DNA of 64,000 nucleotides from positions 3,943,839-4,007,838 of the forward strand of contig CM055757.1 of assembly GCA_029465975.1 (NCBI GenBank), in the 5' to 3' direction. Positions 23,047-35,800 of the stretch are shown here, in pieces. Below the pieces are notes generated by a model. It did not search any database. It worked only from the letters and a program-made list of their open reading frames with translations, and was not told the DNA's origin. A program made the position numbers and the translations under genes. Each line of letters starts with the position of its first letter. The stretch's first letter is position 1. The stretch is from Dallia pectoralis. Its lineage: Eukaryota > Chordata > Actinopteri > Esociformes > Umbridae.

Positions 23047-23189
23047 AGACGAGTTCTAAAGACGAGTTCTAAAGACGAGTTCTAAAGACGTGTTCTAAAG
23101 ACGTGTTCTAAAGACGTGTTCTAAAGACGTGTTCTAAAGACGTGTTCTAAAGACGTGTTCTAAAGACGAGTTCTAAAGACGTGTTCTAA
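23032..23189 (+). repeat. nenf: 13-bp repeat built from the nenf terminal codons and stop
   Basis: About twelve copies of AAAGACGAGTTCT or AAAGACGTGTTCT. The first copy is the coding sequence for the final Lys-Asp-Glu-Phe plus the first base of the TAA stop; the rest lie in the 3' UTR. The period is 13 bp, so the frame is not kept, and every unit junction contains TAA. Confidence 0.95.
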
Positions 23190-24769
23190 TCCAAAGGGTG
23201 TTTGGTCAGCATTTTTGGTTGGTTTGCAACACTACTTTGGTTTGACAAGCTAACCCAGAGACCGGGAGATTAAATACACTGAGTACTCCACTAAGATCAT
23301 GATTTAAAAGTAAAGTAATTGGTAAAATACATTCAAAGTACCACAGTGCTGTGCAAAAGTCTACAAACTACAGCCATTTATTTGGATTGTAAGCATATAT
23401 TTGCTGAATAAACAAATATATATTACAAATAAACACTGCCCAATTTAGTCTTTAACTTTAAAGTGCCTAAGCCTTTTGCACTGTATAACACTGTATAAGT
23501 CTGCCAGTCGTCCATCCTTGTCAGCCGTGTGTTATAGGTCTCTGTGTTTCTGCTGTATTTATTTAGGACTGTGTAATGACTGTAAAATATTTGTTTTGAT
23601 GTTTACTACAATAAAGACATTTGGAGTATTCATAAGTGACGTTGATAGTTATGTACCATTTAGGACACATTATCATTTCTGGGTTTTACTTGTTTTTGTT
23701 TGACTCTGAAACTCTTTTGTTTTGTTTTTCATCCGGATCTGCATAAGCTGTAGCTTGAGTTTCTGTGTTCGAAAACAAATCACATTACGTAAATCACATA
23801 ACATAACAATATATGGACATCTACGATATACACTATAATGTTAAAGAAGCAGAACACTGTTCTCCCACAGACATAACTCTCCCTCTAAGCAACCACTGAA
23901 TCTGTATGTTTTGACCATGTCTGCTTGCTATCTAGAGTGACATGGAGGCGTTCAGCCTCCTCCAGATGCTTTAAACTCCACATTATTCAATACTAGATTA
24001 AATGTCCAATTTGCCACATGATTTGTTAACAACTGATTTAAACTAATGGTGAAACGCTTACTTACAGCTACACCAAAATACACTGCTTTTAGTTTCTCTG
24101 GTATTTAGGACTCCCTTATTGCTAGTTAAATTATTAAGCGTACAGAATCTCATTGATTAGGTTTTCGGTTATATTCGATACAGTTTTACTTGACCTACGT
24201 CATGTCTTATACGCTTTAATAGACACACAGGTTTTAATCACTGTCAAGGCTTTTGTTAAAACAAAACAATAAAGGCCTGATTCCCCACACTATGTATTTT
24301 CTCTTTGTGTCAAAGTCTTACCAGAAGTATTTTGTCTGGGCGAAAAGCAGAAATGAATCACTAGCTGTAACCTCAAGGCCATAGCAGCAGCCTGCGCGAC
24401 CAAAGGTCCCCGTTGCCAGGGTGCCAGCGTACAGAGTTGCCCTTCGCCGTGGTCGGTTCAGGGCGGAGCTTTTAAAATACGCTAGGCTCAGGTAAGGGTT
24501 TTACAGTCGTCAGCCAAGGTGAGCTGCTCCACTGCTCTGGCATTTCTATCAGACCGGGAATGAGTCAGACTTGAGTAGGCCATCATGTCAGTATAAGTAA
24601 TCTTCACAGCCAAGTTCAAAGGACAGCCCAGCTCCAGACCTTATAGCGAGTGTCTGGGAGCAGAGTAAGAGATTTCTTTATCACGGACTGGGAGTTACAT
24701 TCTCTCTCTCGAACACTTTGGAGATCACACATTTTTTCACCTAGCACTGATACTTCGCCTAGAACAGCA
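23190..24769. other. nenf 3' UTR and nenf-ezr intergenic region
   Basis: Polyadenylation signals AATAAA occur near 23405 and 23609, both plausible nenf ends, and another near 24268. The last 300 bp before 24770 should contain the ezr promoter and 5' leader. No other gene was recognised. Confidence 0.5.
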
Positions 24770-27700
24770 ATGCCTAAAACAGTAAGTCTACCATTATTTC
24801 CATTTCTTTGTATTATGGTGGTATGTATTGGTATGCAATGGTAATATAGGATTTTTATATAAACCGGTATCCATTCTAAAACATTTAAACCAGATGGAAT
24901 TATATAGAAACAATAATGTTACTGTAGCTATTTTACCTTTATTTTTTGTCCAGTTAAGTCACCTGAAAGCCAACATACAATTGAAAGAGAACAGGACAAC
25001 ACACAAAGCTGAATTATTAAAGCACAAATAATTACCTAAAATGAACACTACGCTCAAGGGAGAAAAAAAACACAAACCTGAAATTAAAATGAGTAGTTAA
25101 AGATAACTATTGCTCATATGCTACAGACTTTGGCACTACACACCCGGACACATCTCACAATAAAAAAACTGCCATAAAAAAATGACACAGACAGCAGATG
25201 CGGAAGATTCAACAGGTGCCCCTGATACGATAGCAGTTGGTTGGTTTGGTTAATTTGAAGAAGTTGTGATTAATCGCTCAATCAATATTTCGTCCAATAG
25301 TGACTATCTCTCTGGGCTGCTACTTGTTTTTGATTGGCCAGATTTGGTCCTGACGTCAGAATGCTCGGCAACCCATGACAATGTGCCAAACACCAGTTGT
25401 TGGATGATTTTAAATCCAGTTGCTGGATCCTTATTAATCTGTTGTTCAGCATCTGTTAACAGAACCAGCACTGAGTTACTCCACAGTAGATTAAGTTCTC
25501 CTGAGCAGTAAAATGATTGACTGAGTTGCCCCACAACGCCGCCCAGTATTATAACAAGGTCCCCCTGGTTCTCGGCGATGAGATGTGTGGATATGTCAAA
25601 CCTGCGTTCTATGTCGTTTGTCTTGTTAGGAAGGAATCTGTCTTCTGTTAAATGATTTCCAGAGATCAGTTTGAGGGAGATGCATTTAGACACGTACTGA
25701 TTAACTCAACCCAGAGTTTATCCCACAATCTTGCCTCTTGTCTTGGCTAACAATTATCTATCTCGCTCTGCTGTGTGTAAGATAGGCGTGGGCAATTCCA
25801 CAGCATCATTGGAGTCATAAATATTCTCAGAATCCTATGAGGACATTTTCATAACGTGGCCATCAGCAATTAAAGTGTTGTGCGGGTAGGTCAGTTGGCT
25901 GAAAGTCGTATTACTGGTTCCTAGACACTAATCGTGTGGTGTTAAACAAACGGTGTGTGTGTCAATGACTTTCCCTTGGAGCACAGGGTATAGCATTTCC
26001 AAGCACAGGGGTCAGCCTGATGTCTATCTGACATGGTTTCTGTGACGTTCCCTTTGGAGAGACCGATTGTGGATTAAGTTATCAGCGGGGTGGTAAACAC
26101 TTCTCAGCTGCGGCCCAAATTGCGCTCCACGTTGTGTCCGTGTGTTAACTCGGGATTAGAAAGTGTGTCCTGCTCCATGCCGGTAGTCAATGTCTGCGTA
26201 TTCTTCAGAAACCTTGCAGGTGGTGTAAAAACATATAACGGATGTTCCACTTAGTCATTGTTGCTCAAGTTCTTTATGGCGCCCGGAGGGCAAGTTCATA
26301 AAACATTGTGAAACGCAGTGGAAATCTAACTGTTGAACGCTCACCTAAAGGTCAGCGGGACAGTTATGGGAGGGACATAGTGGTACAAAGTAACAGCATT
26401 GCTCTTTGCTCAGAGGCCAAGTAACCCTTAAAAAGGGCCTTCTCTCTTAAGTGTTATGAGACACTGTTAAATGTACTTTAAGCGAAATGTGACCTGACCT
26501 TCTGGACTGAAAAGCCAAGCAGTGCAATAAAGGATTCCACGTTAGAAAATCTTTGTCGTGATATCTAATTTCTACTAAAGGAGCAGCTCAGTGTGTGTTG
26601 TCATACGTTTTGCCCAGTTTTTGTGATGGTTGTATCTTTCATGTCCTTTCCAAAGTCCCTCAGTGTGAACTTACGTTCAGTCTGACAGAGACATCTGCAC
26701 TTTGGCATTAAGTGCTTTGTTATACTAATCTGAGTTGTACAAACTTTGTGGCACCTTGCAGTAACCTGAAGTACAAAGTCTACTGAGATTGTGTGCAATT
26801 ACAAACGGGTCATGAGCAAATCACTTTACTGACTGCAACAACTGAAGGCAAATGTTCACCTATGGTTTAGCATTTTATATATATATACATATATGCTATT
26901 TCCTTAGTTTAGATGTATTCAATGAACTTGAGTAGATATCGATCCACATTCTAGCGCAGGCCAAAGTAGTATTTGCCAACATCAGTATCCAAATAGGGTT
27001 CACCGAGGTTCGTTCATGAGTAAAAAATGTAACCTTGATGAACCGCATCCCCAGATCGACTCACAATTAAACGACGTCACGTCACTAAGTTTAGAAATGT
27101 ACTTCGAAGTTAGAAAAAAGCTTGTACGTTCGAAAACGTTGTTTTGACGTTTGGAGAGCGCTCTTCGTCAATTTCTTCGGTATGTTGTCAGCATATGCAC
27201 ATGAACTGATGGAATACCTTGAACGTTTCTTTAACGATTCATTAAGGAGCTTCAGACAGTGAATGACCGTGTTATCTGTTTGCAGATCAACATTCGGGTT
27301 ACGACCATGGATGCTGAGCTGGAGTTCTCTATCAATCCTAACACCACTGGCCAACAGCTGTTTGAACAGGTTTGTTGTTTACCTACTTACTAATTGAGTC
27401 AAGTCATCCACTTACTTATGTATTCCCTTTCTAGTTCATATCAGGTGCGAAGGATAACAGTTTGCAGATGTCCTAGTGGTTAGCGTTGGGCTAGTATCCA
27501 AAAGGTAGTTGATTCTAGAGCCGGTTTAAGATCTGTGCTTGGGTGCTCCACCCAACCCTAATTCCTCTGGATTTATAGCTCTAAATGAAAGCATAATGTG
27601 CACATAACCAGCACTGCTGAACCCATTCTGCAGGTGTCGCGGACGATTGGGCTTCGGGAGGTCTGGTACTTTGGCCTGCTGTACACCGACACCAGAGGCT

Positions 27701-30700
27701 TTCACACATGGCTGAAGTATGACAAGAAGGTAAGATTTGTCTCGTTCTCCTAGTCTTCAGATTACTTTCCAACACCTGTTTCTTCTACAAGGACATAAGC
27801 AGTGCCTGAGACACCAAATGTGAACTGACACCTAATGTGATCTGATTGTAGACTTGGAAAAGGCTTGACCCCCCCAGTCACTTACTTCCTTCACTTGATG
27901 CACTTATTCTCACACAAATTATAAATGAACCTACCAGGTTCAACCTCAAATCAGTAACCAAGTGGATCCACATAGATGTTGTCCTAACTAGTTTGCCTTT
28001 TAAATAAACTAATTTGCTTTTTAAATAATTTTCAAAACAATTCAGCGAACAGGCCTTTCTAAATGACCTGAACTCTGTATCTTGGGTGAACATTAATGTA
28101 ATCTCGTCAGTAGAGGACGCTAGGTTGTTCTTCATAATACTGTCATAATACTGCAATACTGTCACTACCAATAAGTCTATGATAATTTTAATGAGCATTT
28201 CGCAGAAACTGGCCATGCTTTTCCTCTGACTCCCTGCCCTCGGCCAACTGCTCTACAACTACCATTGCCACACTACCACGCCTCTTCACACGCTTCTCCA
28301 ATTCAAAAAGCTGTTATATTGAGAGAGTTGCAAAATCTGGACCTGTATAAATCAGCCAGGCTGGATAATCTGGACCCCGATAAGCAATCTGTTTCACATA
28401 TCTTTCTCATCTTCTGAAATCCTGAGGCACTGGAAATCCGTCACAGTCATTTCCAGCTTCAATGAGGAAGACCCCAACTGCCACAGACCAATATCCATCC
28501 TACAATATCTTTTCAAAGTATTTGAAAAACTGGTCCACGAACAGATTGTCTCAAATCCCATTGTTCCCTATCTGCTATGCAATCTGGTTTCCGTGCTGGT
28601 CCTGGTTAAAGTTCTGAACGACATCATAGCCACCATTGATAAAAAGCACCACTGTGCAGCCGTTTACATGGATCTGTCCTAGCAATTTGGTTCTGTTAAC
28701 GTCATCGTTTTCATATCAACCGACTCAATAGCCCGGGCTTCTCTCACGGCTGCCTCACCTGGTTCTCCAACTATCTAACTAAATGTCACCGATTACCTTT
28801 AAACTACTTCTGTCTGAACTTTTGTCCAATCACTGTACGTGCTACCTGTTGTCTGGGTTTCATGCACACACCTTTCACCTTTTTGGCATGCCCAATTTGC
28901 ACAGTGGATCATTTTCACCTGTACTACTAAAATGTCTCCTCCACAGGTGTCAGCCCAAGAGGTGAAGAAAGAAGCTCCTCTACAGTTCCGTTTTCGGGCT
29001 AAGTTCTACCCGGAGGACGTGGCCGATGAACTGATACAGGAGATCACACAGAAACTGTTCTTTCTGCAGGTATCCCTCAGACACACACACAATACGTACA
29101 GATCCCCACACACACATAAACACACACACACACGCACACACACACACACACACACACTGATTCAGACTCTGTTATGGCCTTCAGGTGAAAGAAGCTATCC
29201 TAACTGACGAGGTGTACTGCCCTCCAGAGTCGGCCGTCTTGCTGGCCTCCTATGCCGTACAGGCAAAGTTTGGAGACTATAACAAGGAGACCCACAGGAA
29301 TGGATACCTGACAAATGAGCGCCTGCTGCCCAAAAGGTGAGTCAGGGCTGTGGATTAAGTGAGGGATTGGGATTTATAGAAGTGAGTCAGGGCTGTGGAT
29401 TAACTGAGGGATTAGGATTTATAGAAGTGAGTCAGGGCTGTGGATTAAGTGAGGGATTAGGATTTATAGAAGTGAGTCAGGGCTGTGGATTAACTGAGGG
29501 ATTGGGATTTATAGAAGTGAGTCAGGGCTGTGGATTAACTGAGGGATTGGGATTTATAGAAGTGAGTCAAGGCTGTGGATTAAGTGAGGGATTGGGATTT
29601 ATAGAATTGAGTCAGGGCTGTGGATTAACTGAGGGATTGGGGTTTATAGAAGTGAGTCAGGGCTGTGGATTAAGTGAGGGATTAGGATTTATAGAAGTGA
29701 GTCAGGGCTGTGGATTAACTGAGGGATTAGGATTTATAGAAGTGAGTCAGGGCTGTGGATTAAGTGAGGGATTGGGATTTATAGAAGTGAGTCTGGGCTG
29801 TGGATTAACTGAGGGATTAGGATTTATAGAAGTGAGTCAGGGCTGTGGATTAACTGAGGGATTAGGATTTATAGAAGTGAGTCAGGGCTGTGGATTAAGT
29901 GAGGGATTGGGATTTATAGAAGTGAGTCAGGGCTGTGGATTAAGTGAGGGATTAGGATTTATAGAAGTGAGTCAAGGCTGTGGATTAAGTGAGGGATTGG
30001 GATTTATAGAAGTGAGTCAAGGCTGTGGATTAAGTGAGGGATTGGGATTTATAGAAGTGAGTCAGGGCTGTGGATTAACTGAGGGATTGGGGTTTATAGA
30101 AGTGAGTCAGGGCTGTGGATTAAGTGAGGGATTAGGATTTATAGAAGTGAGTCAGGGCTGTGGATTAACTGAGGGATTAGGATTTATAGAAGTGAGTCAG
30201 GGCTGTGGATTAAGTGAGGGATTGGGATTTATAGAAGTGAGTCAGGGCTGTGGATTAACTGAGGGATTGGGGTTTATAGAAGTGAGTCAGGGCTGTGGAT
30301 TAACTGAGGGATTAGGATTTATAGAAGTGAGTCAGGGCTGTGGATTAAGTGAGGGATTGGGGTTTATAGAAGTGAGTCAAGGCTGTGGATTAACTGAGGG
30401 ATTAGGATTTATAGAAGTGAGTCAGGGCTGTGGATTAACTGAGGGATTAGGATTTATAGAAGTGAGTCAGGGCTGTGGATTAACTGAGGGATTAGGATTT
30501 ATAGAAGTGAGTCAGGGCTGTGGATTAACTGAGGGATTAGGATTTATAGAAGTGAGTCAGGGCTGTGGATTAACTGAGGGATTAGGATTTATAGAAGTGA
30601 GTCAGGGCTGTGGATTAACTGAGGGATTAGGATTTATAGAAGTGAGTCAGGGCTGTGGATTAACTGAGGGATTAGGATTTATAGAAGTGAGTCAGGGCTG

Positions 30701-32814
30701 TGGATTAACTGAGGGATTAGGATTTATAGAAGTGAGTCAGGGCTGTGGATTAACTGAGGGATTAGGATTTATAGAAGTGAGTCAGGGCTGTGGATTAACT
30801 GAGGGATTGGGATTTATAGAAGTGAGTCAGTGGAGAGCAGAGGGATGGATGAAGTTTGACATTACGGATTAACCTTGACGTTAGGGTTTGTAGTCAGTTT
30901 CTTCTCCTCATGCTAAAGGCTGATTCACAGTTGACGACAAACTTCAGATGAATTTACTTGGACTGAAAGAAACAACTAATGAATCATTATCTATTATCTA
31001 TCTCTTTTTCTTTCTCTTCTTTTTCCTTTCCCTTTGTTGTGTCTTATGTTAAATTTTCTCCTCCTTGTCTTCCATCTCTCCTCAGGGTGCTGGACCAGCA
31101 CAAGCTGTCTAAGGAACAGTGGGAGCAGAGGGTCCAGACATGGCACGAAGAGCACAAATTAATGTTCAAGTGAGTTTGAACACAGTTGGCACAAATGGGT
31201 TTTCCAGAAACCCTGGTTGGAGTGTTTTGAATGTACAGCTTTTGCTTTGGTTCTGCTTCAGTGAACCTGTTATGTAGAATCGCTGAGAGAAAGGCTGGAT
31301 GGTCCTTTGTGAACAAGGAGGATAATGTTTTTAGAGCGTTCTATATATCACCCTCAAGGACCTCATGAATTACTATCTTGATGCTTTATGAATAGGGAGG
31401 ACGTTATGCTGGAGTATCTAAAGATCGCCCAAGACCTGGAGATGTACGGAGTCAACTTCTTTGACATCAAGAACAAGAAGGGAACTGAACTCTGGCTCGG
31501 GGTGGACGCTTTGGGACTCAACATCTACGAGAAAGAGGACAGGTTGGTATATAACTGACTGGCTGACAGACTGGTTGACTGGCTGACAGACTGGCAGAAT
31601 GACTGACTGACTGATTGGCAGACAGACTAACTTTCTAACTAGCAGACTGACTGGCAGATTGACAGACTGACCCAGCATCTCTATTTTTTCTATCTCAGCA
31701 AAACCCCAGAATTCTGTTAGACACCCCCCCCACCACCACCACCACTCAACTAGCCCAGCCTGCAGTCAGTTCCTCCGCATTCAAACACCCGTACTTCATC
31801 CACCAGCCCAGTTTACCCTACTCTACCTTGACTTCATCCACCAGCCCAGTTTACCCTACTCTACCCGTACTTCGTCCATCAGCCCAGTTTACCCTACTCT
31901 ACCTTGACTTCATCCACCAGCCCAGTTTACCCTACTCTACCCGTACTTCATCCATCAGCCCAGTTTACCCTACTCTACCTTGACTTCATCCACCAGCCCA
32001 GTTTACTCTACTCTACCCGTACTTCATCCACCAGCCCAGTTTACCCTACTCTACCTTGACTTCATCCACCAGCCCAGTTTACTCTACTCTACCCGTACTT
32101 CATCCACCAGCCCAGTTTACCCTACTCTACCTTGACTTCATCCACCAGCCCAGTTTACTCTACTCTACCCGTACTTCATCCACCAGCCCAGTTTACCCTA
32201 CTCTACCTTGACTTCATCCACCAGCCCAGTTTACTCTACTCTACCCGTACTTCATCCACCAGGCCAGTTTAACCTACTCTACCTTGACTTCATCCACCAG
32301 CCCAGTTTATCCTACTCTACCTGTCCTCTCGCCCCCTGCTCCTGTGGGCTAACGCCAAACATGACCTGCTGTTTGTTATGCAGAGGTCTTTGGCCAAATT
32401 CTTGAGTTGCACACGATTGATTACAGCATACAGTATTAATAGCCGCAACTCAATGCTTTATTTGTGCCTGTTCTGTTCTTTTCTTCTCTACTCTAGACTT
32501 ACACCAAATATTGGGTTTCCCTGGAGTGAAATCAGGAACATTGCATTTAACGATAAAAAGTTCATCATCAAGCCAATTGATAAGAAAGCTCCCGTAAGTA
32601 CTCTATACAATGTGTTCAATAGAGCCGGGGCAAGGCTCTGATGCTCCAGAGGTTACAGCACTTTTCGTTTTGCGACTATTACAGCACATAAGTGGCAGAG
32701 AGAAAGAAAGGTTTAAGACTATTAAAGCACTTCAGAGAGGCATTTAAAGCATGTGTAGATGTGGTTGAGTTTTCACGTGCACGTGCACGTGCGTGCGTGT
32801 GTGTTTGGGTGTGT

Positions 32815-32851
<37 letters not shown>

Positions 32852-35800
32852 GGGGCGTGTGCTCGTGTGCGCGTGCGCGAGAGAGACCTTGAGAGAGTGT
32901 ATGAGAGACAGAGCAACAGGAGAACATGGAGGTTTCATGTTTTACGTTCTCAGGACTTTGTGTTCTACGCCCCTCGGCTCCCCATGAACAAGCGTATCTT
33001 GGCCTTGTGTATGGGGAACCACGAGCTGTACATGAGGAGGAGGAAGCCTGACAGCATTGAGGTCCAACAGATGAAGATTAAGGCCCGGGAGGAGAAGCTT
33101 CAGAAACAGTTGGAAAGGTACGACATAGACAAGGACTACATGTACAATAATACAGATACAATAATACCTACATAAACAATAATACCTACATATACAATAA
33201 TACCTACCTATACCATAATACCTACATATACAATAATACAGATACAGTAATACCTACATATACAATAATACAGATACAATAATACCTACATATACAATAA
33301 TACCTACATGTACAATAATACCTACATATACAATAATACCTACATATACAATAATACCTACATATACAATAATACCTACACAATAATACCTACACAATAA
33401 TACCTACATATACAATAATACCTATACAATAATACAGATACAATAATACCTACATATACAATAATACCTACATATACAATAATACAGATACAATAAAACC
33501 TACATATACAATAATACCTACATATACAATAATACCTACATATACAATAATACCTACATATACAATAATACCTACATATACAATAATACCTACATTATAC
33601 AATAATACCTACATATACAATAATACCTGTACAATAATATCTACATATACAATAATACCTATACAATAATACCTACATATACAGCAAAAGCTATACAATA
33701 ATACCTTCATATACAATAATACAGATACAATAATACCTTCATATACAATAATACAGATACAATAATACCTACATATACAATAATACCTACATATACAATA
33801 ATAGCTGTACAATAATACCTACATATACAAAAATACAGATACAAAAATACCTACATATACAATAATACCTACATATACAATAAACTCTGTACAATAATAC
33901 CTACATATACAATAATACCTATAAAATAATACCTACATATACAATAATACCTACATATACCATAATACCTACATATACAATAATACCTACATATACCATA
34001 ATACCTACATATACAATAATACCTACATATACAATAATACCTACATATACAATAATACCTACATATACAATAATACCTACATATACAATAATACCTACAT
34101 ATACCATAATACCTACATATACAATAATACCTACATATACAATAATACCTACATATACAATAATACCTACATATACCATAATACCTACATATACAATAAT
34201 ACCTACATATACAATAATACCTACATATACCATAATACCTACATATACAAGAATACCTACATATACAATAATACCTACATATACCATAATACCTACATAT
34301 ACAATAATACCTACATATACCATAATACCTACATATACAATAATACCTACATATACAATAATATATAAAATAATACCTACGCATACAGTAATAACTATAC
34401 AATAATACCTACTTATGTGAAGTTTGTGTGAATTGATCCTCTCACAAATCTCTAATCCCTGCTCTGGTTTCTTAGGGCTCAGCTGGAGAACGAGAAAAAG
34501 AAGAGGGAGGCAATGGAGAAAGAAAAGGAGCAGATGGAGAGAGAGAAAAAAGACTTGATGCTGCGGCTTCATGAGTTCGAAGAAACAACCAAGAAAGCAG
34601 AGAGAGGTGAGTACTTAACATTAAAAGTAACACTGTTAATGAAAGCAGTGTTGGACAATGATTGAAACGTTGCCATATGTTGTTGACGTTCCAAATATTT
34701 ATTCCCCCCAAAAGTGTACAGATGTTCACTACTCCTCAGCATCAAAAACCATTGGGTCATAAAATCCCAGTGCTCGGGATCAAATTAACCCTTTGGAATG
34801 AAAGACAGATATTGTCATTGAGAAATTGTTTTTTTTTTAAATTTGAATTTGCTTGTACTGATTTCTTCCCTGGGCGGTGTTGAAACATGTTGAGACATAG
34901 AAATGTGGAAAGAGATCTATGATCCCTCAGATCTTTGATCACAGCGGGAGAATCTTGGCGTAGATTAACTTTATCTTGTCACATTCTCTAGAGTCATTGT
35001 ACATAAAGATTTAGGTTTAAAGATGTAGGTGTTTATTTAATGAACGTCTATGTCCGTATTAGATTTGCAGGAGCAGCTGGAAAGAGCTCTTCATCTGGAG
35101 GAGGAAAGGAGAAGAGTGCAGGAGGACGCAGCCAGGCTGGAGGTTGAGAGACAAGCTGCTCTGCTTGCCAAAGATGAACTGGCCAGGCAGGCAGAGGTTC
35201 AACAAGAGAGTCAGGACCGGCTGGTAAGTACACAGGGATCAGCCCAGCTAGACTGAACCTTACAGTCTTCATGTACAGTGAAGAGTGACCCTGAAATTAT
35301 TGACTGCCAGTTGAGATGAGACAATCATGGTTCACTTCCAAATGAATATGACTAGCAATGAACATTAAGGGGTATTAATGGCATAGAATAGACATGAGGT
35401 CAGGCTATTATTAGACTAACCCAGAGGACTCAGCAGAGCTTCTACCCTCAAGAAATGACTGCTCAACAAGACTGCCAAATGGCTATCAAATGGCTATCCA
35501 GAATCTGTCTCACATTTTCTTGTAATTCAGCTTACCGTCACTAGGTGAAGGCAATTTTAACTGCTCTTGATTTTACCTTGCTTATGTATAAACCCTTATG
35601 CCTTCGGAGCAACACTTCTGCCCAACTTAAAAATAATCAAAGAAATACTTTCTTACTACCAAATTTTTATATTAAATGTTTAGACATGGCTAGTAGATGT
35701 CAATAGATTAAATCGTTGAGTTGGCAAATTTAAAATTCTTACCTGGCCTCTAACCAAAACAGTAAACCTAAATTCTATGCTGATCACTTTAGAGCCCTAT

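Noticed and set aside
29337..30872. 511-codon repeat protein frame
   Set aside because: It begins at a splice donor, has no ATG start in context, is not in frame with exon 5, and is explained by a 45-bp intronic minisatellite.
33869..34572. 177- and 217-codon minus-strand frames (YYCICR and VGIIVY repeats)
   Set aside because: They are shadows of an 18-bp minisatellite in ezr intron 9.
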